64,000 nucleotides of DNA, taken from positions 31,882 through 95,881 of the forward strand of contig JAQRGA010000107.1 in the NCBI GenBank assembly GCA_029237695.1, read 5' to 3'. Positions 36,051 through 48,510 of the stretch are shown one piece after another. A program made the position numbers and the translations under genes. The stretch comes from Conchocele bisecta. Taxonomy: Eukaryota > Mollusca > Bivalvia > Lucinida > Thyasiridae. The notes beneath the pieces were generated by a model that was not told where the DNA came from, did not search any database, and saw only the letters and a program-made list of their open reading frames with translations. The first letter of the stretch is position 1. Every line of letters starts with the position of its first letter.

Positions 36051-36659
36051 TATTTCAGCTCCCACAAACAGGCTATATAACCATATAACCATATAACCAT
36101 ATTTACAAGTGGTAATTTTAAAGAATATTTACATTAATTGTTATCAAACGGTAATCGTACTGCTGATTCAACGTGATATTTTTGAAAGTCGCTGAAAATT
36201 ACGTGACACGGTACATGTAAGTGGTAGCAGATATAGATACAAATCAGTAGGTTACGTCTCTGGTGGCTACAATTATGTAATACAATGATCATGATTATTG
36301 TGTCGCAGTAATTAATGCCTGCAACACTAATTAGACAACTGTTTCAACCACTATGGAAACAACTGTAAAATTTCTGCTACGCGTATCCAGCAATAAAATA
36401 GTTGTGAGCCACAAATAGTAAAGCGTACGGTTATAAATAGGACAACGTCAACTTATTGCAACGACTCAACTATTTAAAGTGTCAAAATCCGACGTGACGT
36501 TGGTTAATTTAAACGTAACATTTCGACGTCATTTTCAGCTTTCATGTCGTTGTCATTAAGGCTGGTTTTCACAGAGCGCGGCCCATATATATAAACATAC
36601 AATACAATTACTAGTGTCATGTACCTCGACCTGTATCCATGTGAATTGACATTCATAAA
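36051..36659. other. Intergenic, short ATATAACC repeat
   Basis: A microsatellite 'ccatataaccatataacc' lies at 36076-36101. Otherwise nothing recognised. Confidence 0.4.
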
Positions 36660-39310
36660 TAAATGATTATATTTGAGAATGTTAATGTTTATAAGGATTT
36701 TTGGAGTAGAGATGAGACTAGAGGAACATAGAGAGAGAGAGTGGAAGGAGATGATAGATTTGGATCGAGCAAACGTGTAATAAGCATTAGTATGTCTTCT
36801 ACTTCGGGTGTCTATGAAACAAGAGCATTATATGTACAAAATGTATTGTTATTCTATTTGTATTCCGTCCCACTTTCGTTCATGTGTAGCAACTTTATTT
36901 TTATTTAGGTTGCATGTAACATTATAATCCTTTAAAAAGGAACCCACTTGTGACCAGAAATGCTGACTTTTATTGCATTCCCAGAATAGATGTTTATTTG
37001 TTTCCTGTGCCATGGTACAGAAGTCACACAAATTAGAATTTACTATGTTAGATTTGTACAAGTAATCATTTGTTGCTACAATTTTCATTATAAATTTGTA
37101 TTTATTTATTTTTTCTTTACAATAATGTGTGTTTACTACCTTCAAGTTAATATTTTTATCTACGAATACTTCATTCCATTTTGTTCTTGCTTTATAAACA
37201 ACATTTGTTTGACGATTAAGAAGCATAGTATATAGCATTGTGTTACATTATTTTGTAGATTTAATTATTTCTATTATTTGTGTTAATTGCATTTATTCCT
37301 TCTCTTCCAATCTGTATTTATGCTTGTTACAATCTTGTAAGATTTTAAATAATCGTTATTACTGATATTGTATAGTTGTTTTATATCTATGAATTCAAAG
37401 AATGACTTACTTCTATAATCATATATTTGTTTCATATACTTAATTCCACGTTAATACCACTCTGTATAGAAAAACATTTGGCCATTTCCTTTTACACATT
37501 GTTTTAAAGTCATTCTTTTTATTAAAATGTATATACAATGTGTATTAAATGTGCTTCCTTCGGAGGTTATTTGACATTTCCTTTTAGCTTCGAATTATTC
37601 CATATTATTTGTTTTGATATTCTCTGGAATGTCTATATAAAAATTAAGCTTACCCCTTGATTCAAGGATTTCTGTCAAAAATATATTTTTGGTAATTTTT
37701 TTTGCAACAATCACATCAAATTCCCTTCAAAAACATGAACAACCACCACAAACGTTTCATGAAATTTAAATATAATATTTTCCATTGTCCATGTGTTTTT
37801 GAATTCGTAAGACATTTTAGCCATGTAGCCTTTAATGCATCAATTTAATGGAACCTGTTCTGAAAATATTGGCTTTGAATAGTTTAAGTGTAGACCCGAA
37901 ATATTTCCCAAATTGTCTATTGTATTGATTAGTGCTTCTAATGATTCTTTAAAGCCGTCCATGCAGAACGTGGCGTCAGCTGCGAACATTGTAGTTTTAT
38001 TGCTATAAGGATTAAGTATGGGATACTGGACAGACTTGTCTGACTCCTCTTCCTAGACTAAACAACTCGGAAAGATATCCATTATTTGTTACACAACTGG
38101 ATATATTGCTATAAAATAATTCAATCCATTTCATAATATGGGGCCCAAAATTTAGGAATGTTAATACTTTTTGTATATATTCATGACTTATACTATCTAA
38201 ACAAACCTTTTCAAAATCAGAAAAAACAAGAGAGACCAGGATATCTTTTTCATTTACGTGATCAATAGTTTTTAAATAATAGCCTTATATTTTCCATATA
38301 TCTACCTTTAATGAAACCAGTTTGCGATGAGTCTATAAAGTATTTAATACGTTTTTAATTCGATTTGCAATTGCCTTGGCTGCAATTTTTATAGTCAACA
38401 TTTAATAAACTTATCGGTCGCCAATTATAGAGATTAGTTGTGTCTTTCCCTTTCTTTGGAACTAGGTTTATAATACTTTCTTTTTGGAGGACGACGTTAA
38501 TTCGTCTTTTTTAAACGACACATTAATTAAAGGATGCAACTACATGTAGATACAATTTTATTTCCTTCCAAAAACCAAAAATTTTATAAAATTCAACATT
38601 AATTCCATCTTAACCTGGATTTTTATTATTATTCATTTCCTTTAAAACATTAAAACACTCTTCTTCTGATAATAACCCCTCGAAACTAAGCTTCTCTTAA
38701 TTATTGCGTTTATTACTATAATCGTCTGGGGAAAAGTCTAAAAAAAATTCCAGACAATCTTTTTCCTTGTACATATTTTCATAATATCGTTTTTCTTAGA
38801 CCAAGATTTCTTCTTTGTTTGTTATATCTTGTCCATTTACCTTTAATTGTGAAATAATTTTCCATTCAAATGTTCCTTTTTCCAAATCTGCCAAAAAAAA
38901 AAGTTTTTCTTTCTCCACCTTACACCCAGTTTACTTCTGTAGTTTCTTCTCATCTGTTTTATCTTTTGTATTGCGTTTGGCAGTATATTTTATTGTTTCT
39001 AATGGTTTCCCTTGACTAATTCCCATAAGACATTTGGATTGTCTTCCTGATTGATATCTTTAATTAGTGTTGTGTAATTACTTTCAACAAATACAGAGTT
39101 ATTTAGTTTAAAGTATCCTGGTCCTCTAGTCTGGTTATTAATATTTATCTTCAATTGTACTAATGAATGATCTGTTTTAATGCTGCTTTTTATTTCCCAT
39201 TTAGAAATATTATTTGCTATGTTATCTGGTTTAAAAAAAATAATCTAGTCTACATAAAATCGGTGGTTTGAATTGGAATGCCATGTAAATTGTTGTTGTG
39301 CTCCATGTTG
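36660..39310 (-). pseudogene. L1/Tx1-type non-LTR retrotransposon ORF2 relic
   Basis: Read from 39310 leftward. The C-terminal end of an APE endonuclease: RLDYFF, KTDHSLVQLK, TRGPGYFKLNNSVFVE (39270-39080). A reverse transcriptase follows: IINLVPKKGKDTTNLYNWRP with ISLLNVDYK near 38470-38380, QTGFIKGRYME near 38300, FSDFEKVCLDSISHEYI and GRGVRQVCPVS near 38200-38040. The catalytic box reads FAADAT at about 37975 where active enzymes have ADD. The C-terminal domain at 36849-37238 is an open 129-codon frame with a CxxC-x7-H-x4-C zinc motif (LCDFCTMAQETNKHLFWEC). Many frameshifts and stops lie between. The 5' part is missing and a 42 bp minisatellite abuts the truncation point. Clade is inferred from motif style. 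Confidence 0.75.
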
Positions 39311-39333
39311 CGTCCTCCATAATCGGTGTGAAG

Positions 39334-39500
39334 TGAGCAGTGAGCAGTAAGTAGCAGTGAGATGTATCACAAAAGATGTATCTCACTGCTGGCAGTAAGC
39401 AGCAATGAGCAGTGAGATGTGTTTCACTGCTAGCAGTAAGCAGCAGTGGGCAGTGAGATGTGTCTCACTGCTGGCAGTAAGCGGCAGTGAGCAGTTATAT
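39334..39500. repeat. 42 bp minisatellite with self-complementary unit
   Basis: About four copies of a unit that includes 'agcagtgagatgtgtctcac' and 'tgctggcagtaagcagc'. AGCAGTGAGA pairs with TCTCACTGCT inside the unit, giving a 10 bp stem per repeat. Confidence 0.8.
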
Positions 39501-39522
39501 GCGTCAGGCAAAAAAGTAAACT

Positions 39523-41629
39523 AAGTACGTGCGTAAACTCTTTAGACCGGACAATGTATATTTGCGTAACCTCTCTAAACCGGACACCAATGCAAGCTAG
39601 GTATGTGTGCGGAATCTTTCTAGACCGGTATGTATATGTGCGTAACCTCTCTAAACCGGACACCCCACTGTAAACTAGATGTATGTGCGGAACGCCTCTA
39701 ATCCGGACAGCACTGTGCGGAACCTCTCTAGACCGAACACCAATGCGACCTAGGTATATGTGCGCAACCTTTCCAAACCGGACACCACTGCACGCTAGGT
39801 ATGTATGCGGAACCTCTCTAGACGGGACACTACTTCAAGCTAGGTATGTGTGTGAAACCTATCTAGACCGGACACCACTGTAAACAACGTGTATGTGCGG
39901 AACCTCTCTGCACGGGATATCACTGTAAAGTATGTATGTTTGCGGAACATCTGTAGACAGGACACCACTGTAAGCTAAGTACATGTGTGGAACCTCTCTA
40001 AACCGGACACAACTGTAAACTAGGCATGTGTTCGGAACCTCTATAGACGGGACACTACTGCAAGCTAGGTATGTGTGTGAAACCTATCTAGACCGGACAC
40101 CACTGTAAACAACGTGTATGTGCGGAACCTCTCTACACGGGATATCACTGTAAAGTATGTATGTTTGCGGAACATCTGTAGACGGGACACCACTGTAAGC
40201 TAAGTACATGTGTGGAACCTCTCTAAACCGGACACAACTGTAAACTAGGCATGTGTGCGGAACCTCTATAGACCCGACATAAACTGTAAGCTACATGTAG
40301 GTATATGTGCGAAACCTCTCTGAATGGGGACAGCACTGTAAACTATGTATGTTTTCGGAAGCTCTGTAACCGGACACCAATGCAAGCTTTAAAACGGACA
40401 CCACTATAAACTAGGTATGTGTGCGGAACCTCTCTTAGACCGGACACCATTGTAAACTACGTGTATGTGCGGAACCTCTCTAAACCGGACAGCACTGTAA
40501 AGTAGGTTTTGTGTGCTGAACCTCTGTACCGGACATCACTGCAAACTATTAATGTGTGCGGAACCTCTCTTAGACCGGACACCACTGTAAACTACGTGTA
40601 TGTGCGTAACCTCTCTAAACCTGACACCAAAGTCAACTAGGTATGTGTGGCTGGACCTCTAGTGACCGGACACCACTGTAAGCTACATGCAGGTATGTGT
40701 GCGGAACCTCTCTAGACCGGACACAACTGCAAGCTATGTATATGTGCTGAACCGGTCTATACCAGACATCATTGTAAAGTAGGTTTGTGTGCGGAACCTC
40801 TGTATACCGGACATCACTGTAAACACCTAGGTGAGTGCGGAACCTCTCTAAATCGGGCACCACTGTAAACTAAGTATGTGTGCGGAACCTCTGTATACCG
40901 GATATCACTGTAAACTATGTATGTGTGCGGAACCTCTGTATACCGGACACCACTGTAAACTATGTATGTGTGCGGAACCTCTCTAAATCGGACACCACTG
41001 TAAACTAGGTATGTGTGCGGAACCTCTGTATACCGGACACCACTGCAAACTAAGTATGTGTGCGGAACCTCTGTATGCCGGACACCACTGTAAACTAAGC
41101 ATGTGCGCGGAAACTCTGTATACCGGACACCACTGTAAACTATGTATGTGTGCGGAACCTCTGTATACCGGACACCACTGCAAACTAAGTATGTGTGCGG
41201 AACCTCTGTATACAGGACACCACTGCAAACTAAGCATGTGTGCGGAACCTCTGTATACCGGACACCACTGTAAACTAAGTATGTGTGCGGAACCTCTGTA
41301 TACCGGACACCACTGTAAACTAAGTATGTGTGCGGAACCTCTGTATACCGGACACCACTGCAAACTAAGTATGTGTGCGGAACCTCTGTATACAGGACAC
41401 CACTGCAAACTAAGTATGTGTGCGGAACCTCTGTATACCGGACACCACTACAAACTAGGTATGAGTGCGGAACCTCTGTATACCGGACACCACTACAAAC
41501 TAAGTATGTGTGCGGAACCTCTGTATACCGGACACCACTACAAACTAGGTATGAGTGCGGAACATCTCTACATCGGACACCACTGTAAACTATGTATGTG
41601 TACGGAACCTCTGTATACCGGACACCATA
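39523..41629. repeat. 45 bp minisatellite built from a pogo-MITE-like end
   Basis: The unit is approximately 'gtatgtgtgcggaacctctg', 'tataccggacaccactg', 'taaactaa'. The part 'gaacctctctaaaccggaca' is close to the end of MITE family P. Units are diverged at the left (39523-40860) and very similar at the right (40870-41629). Because 45 is a multiple of 3, long open frames appear on both strands (218 codons plus, 141 codons minus). They are by-products. Confidence 0.9.
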
Positions 41630-41939
41630 GAATGAATAGTCATACTTCCGCTCTAGCTACAGTATGAAAGCGGTGCTCTATAAATACGTTAGCAGCTTTC
41701 TTGGTTTGCGACACGATTCGAGATGCGGCATTTTGGAACACGATTATGATCGAACTAGTATACAAACGGTCCTGAAATTATCTATACAAGTACAATAAAT
41801 CATTATTTTCTGACCTGCGCATATCAAAACAACATGGTATGGCGATGTTGTGCTTTTAAAAAACGCGGGTTTTAAAAACGACCATCATATTTTTCTGTGT
41901 GTCCTCCATATTGTTTCCATTTCCCGATTCATTCGGATA

Positions 41940-42330
41940 TCCCCGCATGTGAAACATTCAAATCTGGACCTAATCACGTGTTTAGTGGGCGGGGCTATAG
42001 CGACATACACATGACGTCATCCTACAACTTTTACTACGAACCCACCGGAAATAGTAAATAGTAAGCGCGTTTGCTTCTGTTCGGGTGTCAGTAATACGTC
42101 AAATTCGGCTTCAATAACTTCCTATTGTTTGGTCAATCACTCTTAATTTTGAATGCAAGCTTTTCTTCTAAAACCTTTGCCTTTGGTTGTAAATTGCTTG
42201 TCACAATGAACACATGTTGTGGCGGCCATTGTTTCGCGCGGTAGTCAGCATTCCAAATATGGCCGCCGCTACCATATATGGAAACTAGAGTAATCATGAG
42301 AGATCACGTGACTAAAGATGGCGGCGGATG
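41940..42330 (+). promoter_or_regulatory. Promoter-like cluster interrupting the 45 bp minisatellite
   Basis: Motifs in order: CACGTG (41975), GGGCGGGGC GC box (41987), TGACGTCA CRE (42012), CCGGAA ETS site (42047), ATGGCCGCC or GGCGGCCAT YY1-like sites (about 42220 and 42259), CACGTG (42305) and AAGATGGCGGCGG (42315). In animal housekeeping genes a YY1 motif often overlaps the start codon; the ATG at 42318 opens a 62-codon frame (MAADGNGCNVQ...). I found no convincing splice donor and do not recognise the peptide. The role is inferred from motif density only. Confidence 0.4.
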
Positions 42331-42555
42331 GAAACGGCTGCAACGTCCAGACAATAATTTTGCGAATAAAGTCAAATATATCAACAAATAAACATATTTT
42401 TGGGCTGATTTTGCGAATTGTTTATTTATATACATATACATATATGTGTAGATTATTTTTGTCACTTTTATCGATGTTTATGGGGAAGTATATTTTGCTA
42501 ACGTGAATAATGAATAGAGCATTGTAGCGGTAATAGCCGATTACCGCTACGCATA

Positions 42556-42905
42556 TTGTAGCTACGGACACCACTGTAAACTATGTATGTGTGCGGAACC
42601 TCTCTAAATCGGATACCACTGTTTGTATATGTGCGAAGCTGGGTATGTGCGCGGAACCTCTTTAATTTGGACAGCAATGTGAAAGAGGTATATGTGGTGT
42701 ACCTCTCTAAACTAGGACACCACTGTAAACTAGGTATGTGTGCAGAGCCTCTCTAAATCGGACACCACTGTAAACTATGCATATGTGCGGAACCTCTCTA
42801 AATCGGACACCATTGTAAACTAGGTATATGTGCGGAACCCCTCTAAACCGAAACCTGTGTAAATAGGTATATTTGCGGAACCTCTCTAAACAGGACACAG
42901 TATGA
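42556..42905. repeat. 45 bp minisatellite, right block
   Basis: The same unit as 39523-41629 resumes after a 0.93 kb interruption and decays toward 42905. Confidence 0.85.
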
Positions 42906-43117
42906 CGAATCTTACTTATATTTCGAATAAGTAGGTCAATGCCAGGGTGAATGACGCAGGGTTGTTAGGTATGAATGAAAGCAGGTTTTGCGAACTTCTG
43001 ACTAACGTAACAGTACATATAAGACCATTCGTCCAAATTGATTGACACAAAGGTTAAAGTCACCACGATCAAGGTCACCCGTAGGACACTGGATGGAGTT
43101 ATCAATGTGATGAAGCT

Positions 43118-43174
43118 GACTCGTTTGAATACCCCCACCCACGCCATAATAGCAGGAAATAGTGACGTTCGTTG
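43118..43174. repeat. Orphan piece of the 370 bp satellite
   Basis: 'aactcgtttgaatacccc', 'cacgccataatagcagg' and 'aaatagtgacgttcgttg' match the end of the satellite B half. It is separated from the main array by about 480 bases of other sequence. Confidence 0.8.
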
Positions 43175-43249
43175 TGTCACAGGGCCTATATCTCATGAAT
43201 GCTATATACTATTTACATTCATTCTTAAGGCGTCGGCATATTTGCGCGC

Positions 43250-43450
43250 CGATTATGTCACGTGATTCGTACGTCGTTGTCGTGTTGTCCAACTTTGTGG
43301 CGTGTATGAATTTCATTCGCCCACATGCGTCATGTGATGTATCTCTTTGTATGTTTGACTGCCGTGCTGTGACGTCCTAGATTGTGTGAATGCTGATTGG
43401 CTGTGTGCGTGCGTCCGAACAAAACATGTTCTGCGCAAGCGCTGCGTACA
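43250..43450. promoter_or_regulatory. Promoter-like cluster inside the interrupted 370 bp satellite
   Basis: CACGTG (43259), TGACGTC (43370), an inverted CCAAT box in 'ctgattggctg' (43393) and an NRF1-like TGCGCAAGCGC (43432). All are ordinary components of CpG-type animal promoters. No adjoining first exon is identified, so activity and direction are unknown. Confidence 0.35.
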
Positions 43451-43639
43451 TGAGACAGACCGGTCATTCCATGCCGAGACATCATAGCTATCACAACGTA
43501 ATAAGTAATCATTTCATTTACATGAATAGTTACAACAGTTTATACACTTGGTCGCCCTAAAATTAGATATATTCAGTCAATGAATAAACTGCCCAGACAC
43601 GGACCGAAACCCACTGTGTGGATTGTTATTGAAAACCCA

Positions 43640-46600
43640 CAACTATGATAGTTGCATCCGGGGTGGCCGTTAATCACAGGTGAGAGCACTAGCCGGAAGC
43701 GAGATGTGCTGGAACGCATACAGGGGCACTCGGCCTACATCGTACACCAGGTGGCCGCGCTGTTCCAGGCTTCTGTTTCCAGCCTAACTCGTTTCAATAC
43801 CAGCAAGCTGAAATAACAGTAACAGTGAGTTTTCGCTGTGTCCTGGCTGGCCGCTAAGCACAGTTGAGAAGCACTAGCCGGCATGGAGACAGGCTGGAAC
43901 GATTATGGGGGGACTAGGCACACACCATGTACTAGGTGGCCGCGCTGTTCCAGGCTTCAGTCTCAAGTCTAACTCGTTTGAATACCCCTACCCACGCCAT
44001 AATAGCAGGAAATAGTGACGTTCCTTGCATCTGGGGTGGCCGTTAATCACAGGTGAGAGCACTAGCCGGAAGCGAGATGTGCTGGAACGCATACAGGGGC
44101 ACTCGGCCTACATCGTACACCAGGTGGCCGCGCTGTTCCAGGCTTCTGTGTTCAGCCTAACTCGTTTCAATACCAGCAAGCTGAAATAACAGTAACAGTG
44201 AGGTTCGCTGTGTCCTGGCTGGCCGCTAAGCACAGTTGAGAGCACTAGCCGGCATGGAGAGAGGCTGGAACGATTACGGGGGTCTAGGCACACACCATGT
44301 ACTATGTGGCCGCGCTGTTCCAGGCTTCAGTCTCAAGTCTAACTCGTTTGAATACCCCCACCCACGCCATAATAGCAGCAAATAGTGACGTTCGTTGCAT
44401 CTGGGGTGGCCGTTAATCACAGATGAGAGCACTAGCCGGAAGCGAGATGTGCTGGAACGCATACAGGGGCACTCGGCCTACATCTACACCAGGTGGCCGC
44501 GCTTTTCCAGGCTTCTGTTTCAAGCCTAACTCGTTTCAATACCAGCAAGCTGAAATAACAGTAACAGTGAGGTTTGCTGTGTCCTGGCTGGCCGCTAAGC
44601 ACAGTTGAGAGCACTAGCCGGCATGGAGACAGGCTGGAACGATTACGGGGGGACTAGGCACACACCATGTACTAGGTGGCCGCGCTGTTCCAGGCTTCAG
44701 TCTCAAGTCTAACTCCTTTGAATACCCCCACCCACGCCATAATATCAGCAAATAGTGACGTTCGTTGCATCTGGGGTGGCCGTTAATCACAGGTGAGAGC
44801 ACTAGCCGGAAGCGAGATGTGCTGGAACGGATACAGGGGCACTCGGCCTACATCGTACACCAGGTGGCCGCGCTGTTCCAGGCTTCTGTTTCCAGCCTAA
44901 CTGAAATAACAGTAACAGTGAGGTTCGCTGTGTCCTGGCTGGCCGCTAAGCACAGTTGAGAGCACTAGCCGGCATGGAGACAGGCTGGAACGATTACGGG
45001 GGGACTAGGCACACACCATGTACTAGGTGGCCGCGCTGTTGCAGGCTTCAGTCTCAAGTCTAACTCGTTTGAATACACCCACGCCATAATAGCAGGAAAT
45101 AGTGGCGTTCGTTGCATCTGGGTGGCCGTTAATCACAGGTGAGAGCACTAGCCGAGCGAGATGTGCTGGAACGCATACAGGGGCACTCGGCCTAAATCGT
45201 ACACCAGGTGGCCGCGCTGTTCCAGGCTTCTGTTTCCAGCCTAACTCGTTTCAATACCAGCAAGCTGAAATAACAGTAACAGTGAGGTTCGCTGTGTCCT
45301 GGCTGGCTGCTAAGCACAGTTGAGAGCACTAGCCGGCATGGAGACAGGCTGGAACGATTACGGGGGGACTAGACACACACCATGTACTAGGTGGCCGCGA
45401 TGTTCCAGGCTTCAGTCTCAAGTCTAACTCCTTTGAATACCCCCACCCACGCCATAATAGCAGCAAATAGTGACGTTCGTTGCATCTGGGGTGGCCGTTA
45501 ATCACAGGTGAGAGCACTAGCCGGAAGCGAGATGTACTGGAACGGATACAGGGGCACTCGGCCTACATCGTACACCAGGTGGCCGCGCTGTTCCAGGCTT
45601 CTGTTTCCAGCCTAACTCGTTTCAATACCAGCAAGCTGAAATAACAGTAACAGTGAGGTTCGCTGTGTCCTGGCTGGCCGCTAAGCACAGTTGAGAGCAC
45701 TAGCCGGCATGGAGACAGGCTGGAACGATTACGGGGGGACTAGGCACACACCATGTACTAGGTGGCCGGTCTGTTCCAGGCTTCTGACAGTCTCAAGTCT
45801 AACTCGTTTGAATACCCCCACCCTCGCCATAATAGCAGGAAATAGTGACGTTCGTTGCATCTGGGGTGGCCGTTAATCACAGGTGAGAGCACTAGCCGGA
45901 AGCGAGATGTGCTGGAACGCATACAGGGGCACTCGGCCTACATCGTACACCAGGTGGCCGCGCTGTTCCAGGCTTCTGTTTCCAGCCTAACTGAAATAAC
46001 AGTAACAGTGAGGTTCGCTGTGTCCTGGCTGGCCGCTAAGCACAGTTGAGAGCACTAGCCGGCATGGAGACAGGCTGGAACGATTACGGGGGGACTAGGC
46101 ACACACCATGTACTAGGTGGCCGCGCTGTTGCAGGCTTCAGTCTCAAGTCTAACTCGTTTGAATACCCCCACCCACGCCATAATAGCAGGAAATAGTGGC
46201 GTTCGTTGCATCTGGGGTGGCCGTTAATCACAGGTGAGAGCACTAGCCGGAAGCGAGATGTGCTGGAACGCATACAGGGGCACTCGGCCTAAATCGTACA
46301 CCAGGTGGCCGCGCTGTTCCAGGCTTCTGTTTCCAGCCTAACTCGTTTCAATACCAGCAAGCTGAAATAACAGTAACAGTGAGGTTCGCTGTGTCCTGGC
46401 TGGCTGCTAAGCACAGTTGAGAGCACTAGCCGGCATGGAGACAGGCTGGAACGATTACGGGGGGACTAGACACACACCATGTACTAGGTGGCCGCGATGT
46501 TCCAGGCTTCAGTCTCAAGTCTAACTCCTTTGAATACCCCCACCCACGCCATAATAGCAGCAAATAGTGACGTTCGTTGCATCTGGGGTGGCCGTTAATC

Positions 46601-48510
46601 ACAGGTGAGAGACTAGCCGGAAGCGAGATGTACTGGAACGGATACCAGGGGACTCGCCTCATCGACACCAGGCCGCGCTGTTCCAGGCTTTCTGTTTTCC
46701 ACCTAAACTCGTTTCAATACCACAAGCTGAAATAACTAACAGTGAGGTTCGCTGTGTCCTGGTGGCCGCTAACACAGTTGAGAGCACTACCGGCATGACA
46801 GGCTGGAACGTTTACGGGGGGACTAGGCACACACCAGTACTAGGTGGCCGGTCTGTTCCAGGCTGGACATCTCAAGTCTAACTCGTTTGAATACCCCCAC
46901 CCCGCCTTAATACAGGAAATGTGACTTCGTGCATCTGGGGTGGCCGTTAATACAGGTGAGAGCACTAGCCGGAAGCGAAGTGCTGGAAAGCATACAGGGG
47001 CACTCGGCCACAGTACACCAGGTGGCCGCGCTGTTCCAGGCTTCTGTTTCCAGCCTAACTCGTTTCAATACCAGCAAGCTGAAATAACAGTAACAGTGAG
47101 GTTCGCTGTGTCCTGGCTGGCCGCTAAGCACAGTTGAGAGCACTAGCCGGCATGGAGACAGGCTGGAACGATTACGGGGGGACTAGGCACACACCATGTA
47201 CTAGGTGGCCGCGCTGTTCCAGGCTTCTGACAGTCTCAAGTCTAACTCGTTTGAATACCCCCACCCTCGCCATAATAGCAGGAAATAGTGACGTTCGTTG
47301 CATCTGGGGTGGCCGTTAATCACAGGTGAGAGCACTAGCCGGAAGCGAGATGTGCTGGAACGCATACAGGGGCACTCGGCCTACATCGTACACCAGGTGG
47401 CCGCGCTGTTCCAGGCTTCTGTTTCCAGCCTAACTCGTTTCAATACCAGCAAGCTGAAATAACAGTAACAGTGAGGTTCGCTGTGTCCTGGCTGGCCGCT
47501 AAGCACAGTTGAGAGCACTAGCCGCATGGAGACAGCTGGAACGATTACGGGGGGGACTAGGCACACACCATGTACTAGGTGGCCGTCGCGTTCCAGGCTT
47601 TCTGACAGTCTCAAGTCTAACTCGTTTTTGAATACCCCCACCCTCGCTATAATAGCAGGAAATAGTGACGTTCGTTGCATCTGGGGTGGCCGTTAATCAC
47701 AGGTGAGAGCACTAGCCGGAAGAAGCGAGTGCTGGAACGCATACAGGGGCACTCGGCCTACATCGTACACCAGGTGGCCGCGCTGTTCCAGGCTTCTGTT
47801 TCCAGCCTAACTCGTTTCAATACCAGCAAGCTGAAATAACAGTAACAGTGAGGTTCGCTGTGTCCTGGCTGGCCGCTAAGCACAGTTGAGAGCACTAGCC
47901 GGCATGGAGACAGGCTGGAACGATTACGGGGGGACTAGGCACACACCTATGTAACTAGTGGCCGCGCGTCCACGCTTCTGACAGTCTCAAGTCTAACTCT
48001 GACATTACACAGGTCGCTATAATTTCCAGCAAGAAATAAGTGGAACGTTCGTGATTCTGGGTGGCCGTAAAGCACAGTTCATGAGAGCACTAGCCGGAAG
48101 CCCAGATGGTGCTGGACGCATACAGCAATGCGACGTTCGTACAATCGTACACAAGCAGGCTGGCGCAGGGGCTGCCTACATCGTACACCAGGTGGCCGCG
48201 CTGTTCCGGCTTCGTTTCCAGCCTAACTCGTTTCAATACCAGCAAGCTGAAATAACAGTAACAGTGAGGTTCGCTGTGTCCTGGCTGGCCGCTAAGCACA
48301 GTTGAGAGCACTAGCCGGCATGGAGACAGGCTGGAACGATTACGTGGGGACTAGGCACACACCATGTACTAGGTGGCCGCGCTGTTCCAGGCTTCAGTCT
48401 CAAGTCTAACTCGTTTGAATACCCCCACCCACGCCATAATAGCAGCAAATAGTGACGTTCGTTGCATCTGGGGTGGCCGTTAATCACAGGTGAGAGCACT
48501 AGCCGGAAGC
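43640..48510. repeat. Satellite: 370 bp dimeric unit, about 13 copies, with third-level order
   Basis: The landmark 'ttgcatctggggtggccg' recurs at 43652, 44025, 44395, 44765, 45112, 45480, 45855, 46205, 46577, 46930, 47298, 47675 and 48462, with a diverged one near 48051. Each unit has two related halves of about 181 and 189 bases, starting 'ggtggccgttaatcacaggt' and 'ggctggccgctaagcacagt', both followed by 'gagagcactagccgg'. Units 44765-45855 and 45855-46930 repeat as triplets: the first unit lacks a 20 base piece, the second has 'cctaaatcgtac' and 'ggctgctaagc', the third has 'gatgtactggaacggat' and 'ggccggtctgttcc'. Open frames here are by-products. Confidence 0.9.

Noticed and set aside
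41011..41667. 218-codon frame repeating MCAEPLYTGHHCKLS, and a 141-codon frame on the other strand
   Set aside because: The unit is 45 bp, a multiple of three, so stops are absent by arithmetic. Diverged units at the left break all frames.
42318..42506. Protein starting MAADGNGCNVQ as a full gene
   Set aside because: The start context is attractive, but after about 30 codons the frame becomes low-complexity AT-rich sequence and no splice donor is evident; kept only as part of the regulatory finding.
43640..48510. Possible multi-exon gene family in the satellite (many 60-100 codon frames containing LSTVLSGQPGHSEPHCYCYF)
   Set aside because: Frames recur with the 370 bp period, differ in frame between neighbours, and have no splice sites or domain.
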